Part shown: in pieces, positions 5,642 to 7,187 of the stretch | Numbering within the stretch: the stretch's first letter is position 1 | Layout of the letters: each line of letters starts with the position of its first letter | Notes under the pieces: generated by a model | The model's database searches: none | What the model was told of the DNA's origin: nothing | What the model saw: the letters and a program-made list of their open reading frames with translations, nothing else | Source of the DNA: W0P28-013 sp963638355 | Lineage (GTDB): Bacteria; Bacteroidota; Bacteroidia; Bacteroidales; Paludibacteraceae | Assembly: GCA_963638355.1 (NCBI GenBank) | Contig: CAVHRT010000087.1 | Coordinates: 1 to 7,187, forward strand | Length of the DNA: 7,187 bases | Reading direction: 5' to 3' | Translations under genes and position numbers: made by a program

Positions 5642-7016
5642 TTTTCGGTTCAGTTTTTTCGAGATATTGGTTGTAGGTGTCGAACACATCGTTCACATAG
5701 CGCACCGTGTGATTGCCGCGGAAATAGCCGTAGGTGCAGACCGAATCGTTGTAGTATTCAGGCTCCGATTTCAGCATCAGATATTTTTCGGCAACGCTCC
5801 ATTCGTTCGGATTTTCGCCATATTTTGTGGCCAATGCGCGCGCATCGAGAATGTGCGCAGGTCCTGCGTTGTACGATGCCAACACGAATTTTGTGCGCTC
5901 CATCGGGTCTTCCACGCTGGTGTAGATGCGGTCGAGCCATGCAATGTATTTTGTCGATGCGGCAATGGCGGGTTCGGCTTGGAAAATGGTGTTCGAGTCG
6001 AGTCCGTATTTTGCGCCCGTGCCAGGCATCATCTGCATCAGACCGAGTGCGCCAACCGACGAAATGGCGTTGGTGTCGAAGTGCGATTCGTTGAACGCCA
6101 GCGACGCTAGCATGCGCCAATCCCAGCCAATTTGCGGAGCGTAATGTTTGAAATGTTGGTCGAATGGCGACAATGCGCCGCGCGGAATAGAGGCGTGAAT
6201 GTCTTTGTAGTAGCGACTTTTGGCGTATTTTTGATAGGTCTGTTTGTAAAAATTCGATTGCACCACTTTGTCGCCCCAAGCGTTGAGCGAGGCTAGCAGT
6301 TTGGGCGATGTTTTGCGCACTGCCCATGCCATGGGTTGTGGCAGACCTATTTGCAGATTGATGTCGAGGTTGCGCAGCGTCATGCGACTCAGTTTTGCCA
6401 AATCGACATCGGCCACGGTGGCTGGAATTTCGCCTTTCGACACCATCAGCACCAATTGATCGATGCTCAGACTATCGGGCGCGGCTTCAATGTCGATTCC
6501 ACCGCCGAGTTCGTCGTTCAGATGTTGCAGCCGCAGCCAGTATTTGTTGTCTTTTTTCGAAACAATGGTGCGCCCTACAAGGTCGGTAACGTCGGTCGCC
6601 ATCTCCACGGCGCGGCGCTGCACTAGCACAGGATACGACTGCACCGTGCGATCGACAAAAGCCATCTCCTCCTTGTTGGCTTTTGAGCAGGCATAGCGAT
6701 AAGCAATCACGTCGCCAGTGCCGTCGAGCAGCATCTCTTTCATCTCTTCGATGCTTTGCGCCACAATCAACCGCACCTGCACGCCAATTTTGTCGGCATA
6801 GTTGCGCACAAGGTCGTATTCGTAGCCCATATCTTCGTCGCCCGACACAAAATACGACATGGAATTGACCATGGTGATGACGCGCAATTCGCCACTCTCG
6901 ACAATCTCGTCGAGGTCGCGACCGTCGCTCGAATGGCTCGCGCCACTGCAGGCAGTAAGTAGGCAAACAAGTGCGCAAACTGCCACGGAAAATGCTATTT
7001 TGCAGATTTTTGCCAT
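5634..7016 (-). CDS. MltF-like lipoprotein: solute-binding domain plus lytic transglycosylase
   Basis: The 460-residue protein starts with a lipoprotein signal (CALVCLLTAC, lipidated Cys23), which places it on a membrane facing the periplasm. Residues about 38-262 form a family 3 solute-binding domain (ELRVITMVNSMSYF ... GYEYDLVRNYADKIGV ... LPQPMAWAVRK). Residues about 285-450 are a family 1 SLT (goose-type lysozyme-like) transglycosylase: LAFNESHFD with catalytic Glu310, SSVGALGLMQMMPGTGAKYG (319-338) and SYNAGPAHILDA (381-392). MltF-type enzymes cleave the glycan strands of peptidoglycan to 1,6-anhydro ends; the binding domain modulates activity in E. coli MltF. The architecture and length agree with that family; I leave the symbol empty because orthology is not tested. 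The ATG at 7016 is the only start preserving the signal peptide. The HD gene follows with an 8-nt overlap. Confidence 0.93.
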   Translation of the reverse strand: MAKICKIAFSVAVCALVCLLTACSGASHSSDGRDLDEIVESGELRVITMVNSMSYFVSGDEDMGYEYDLVRNYADKIGVQVRLIVAQSIEEMKEMLLDGTGDVIAYRYACSKANKEEMAFVDRTVQSYPVLVQRRAVEMATDVTDLVGRTIVSKKDNKYWLRLQHLNDELGGGIDIEAAPDSLSIDQLVLMVSKGEIPATVADVDLAKLSRMTLRNLDINLQIGLPQPMAWAVRKTSPKLLASLNAWGDKVVQSNFYKQTYQKYAKSRYYKDIHASIPRGALSPFDQHFKHYAPQIGWDWRMLASLAFNESHFDTNAISSVGALGLMQMMPGTGAKYGLDSNTIFQAEPAIAASTKYIAWLDRIYTSVEDPMERTKFVLASYNAGPAHILDARALATKYGENPNEWSVAEKYLMLKSEPEYYNDSVCTYGYFRGNHTVRYVNDVFDTYNQYLEKTEPKNE

Positions 7017-7026
7017 AACTTCCCGA

Positions 7027-7057
7027 CAAAGTTAGGCAATTTTTTTGAAATAACAAA
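7027..7057 (-). promoter_or_regulatory. Bacteroidota-type promoter of the transglycosylase-HD operon
   Basis: On the minus strand TTTG (7054-7057) and TAACTTTG (7027-7034) are separated by 19 nt, a perfect match to the Bacteroidota consensus TTTG-N19-21-TAnnTTTG. Only 10 nt separate the -7 element from the ATG at 7016, so the expected transcript has a leader of roughly 4-6 nt. The element lies in the 68-nt gap after the upstream gene, showing that this operon can start independently. Confidence 0.8.
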
Positions 7058-7084
7058 ATTGTGAGGTCGCAAATGGCGTGATTT

Positions 7085-7187
7085 TTACTCCGAAAGATTT
7101 TCTTTCGTAATCACAATTCGCTCCACGGTGTTCACTTTTGCTTTGTCGTAGGGCGTTTGCAGGCGCACATAGTTTTCGGTGAAACCG
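7085..7187 (-). CDS. mtaB: 3' end of a MiaB-family methylthiotransferase, probably MtaB (partial)
   Basis: Only the last 33 codons and the stop (TAA at 7085-7087) are in the window; the gene continues past the right edge. The frame reads GFTENYVRLQTPYDKAKVNT and then VERIVITKENLSE. The GFTENYV-RL pattern is the start of the C-terminal TRAM-like segment of methylthiotransferases, and fits MtaB (t6A37 methylthiotransferase of tRNAs reading ANN codons) better than MiaB or RimO. The radical-SAM core and its CxxxCxxC motif are outside the window, so the family assignment is from this tail only. No terminator is visible between its stop and the next promoter. Confidence 0.65.
   Translation of the reverse strand, partial: GFTENYVRLQTPYDKAKVNTVERIVITKENLSE

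Overview
The window looks like a chromosomal segment of a Bacteroidota bacterium, most likely order Bacteroidales. Four things point there: a eukaryote/archaeal-type prolyl-tRNA synthetase, a DUF4296 lipoprotein directly after lspA, promoters of the Bacteroidota form (TTTG about 19-21 nt ahead of TAnnTTTG), and no convincing Shine-Dalgarno sequence ahead of the starts. All recognisable genes lie on the minus strand, so transcription runs from the right edge to the left.

Right to left, the layout is as follows. The 3' end of a methylthiotransferase gene (probably mtaB, tRNA t6A37 methylthiolation) sits at 7085-7187. A very good promoter at 7027-7057 follows, almost touching the start of an MltF-like lipoprotein lytic transglycosylase (5634-7016). 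An SAMHD1/dGTPase-type HD phosphohydrolase (4430-5641) overlaps it by 8 nt. One or two promoter-like elements near 4383-4478 then precede lspA (4338 down to 3682), a DUF4296 lipoprotein (overlapping by ATGA) and a 105-residue protein (overlapping by 23 nt) that looks like an amidohydrolase without its catalytic barrel. A 98-nt AT-rich spacer of heptamer repeats separates this group from proS (839-2317), which ends in a clear intrinsic terminator at 779-811.

Positions 1-778 hold no convincing gene. They carry a mosaic of repeats: an 82-codon minus-strand open frame without ATG (5-253), a palindrome (264-291), an ATT-led heptamer array (329-363) and two related GC-rich hairpins (387-424 and 534-565).

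Functionally the segment is housekeeping: lipoprotein maturation (LspA) beside two of its probable substrates, wall remodelling, nucleotide control, tRNA charging and tRNA modification. I see no mobile element, CRISPR array, defence system or biosynthetic cluster. The most unusual points are the barrel-less amidohydrolase-like protein, the heptamer arrays in two spacers, and the ATG-less open frame.
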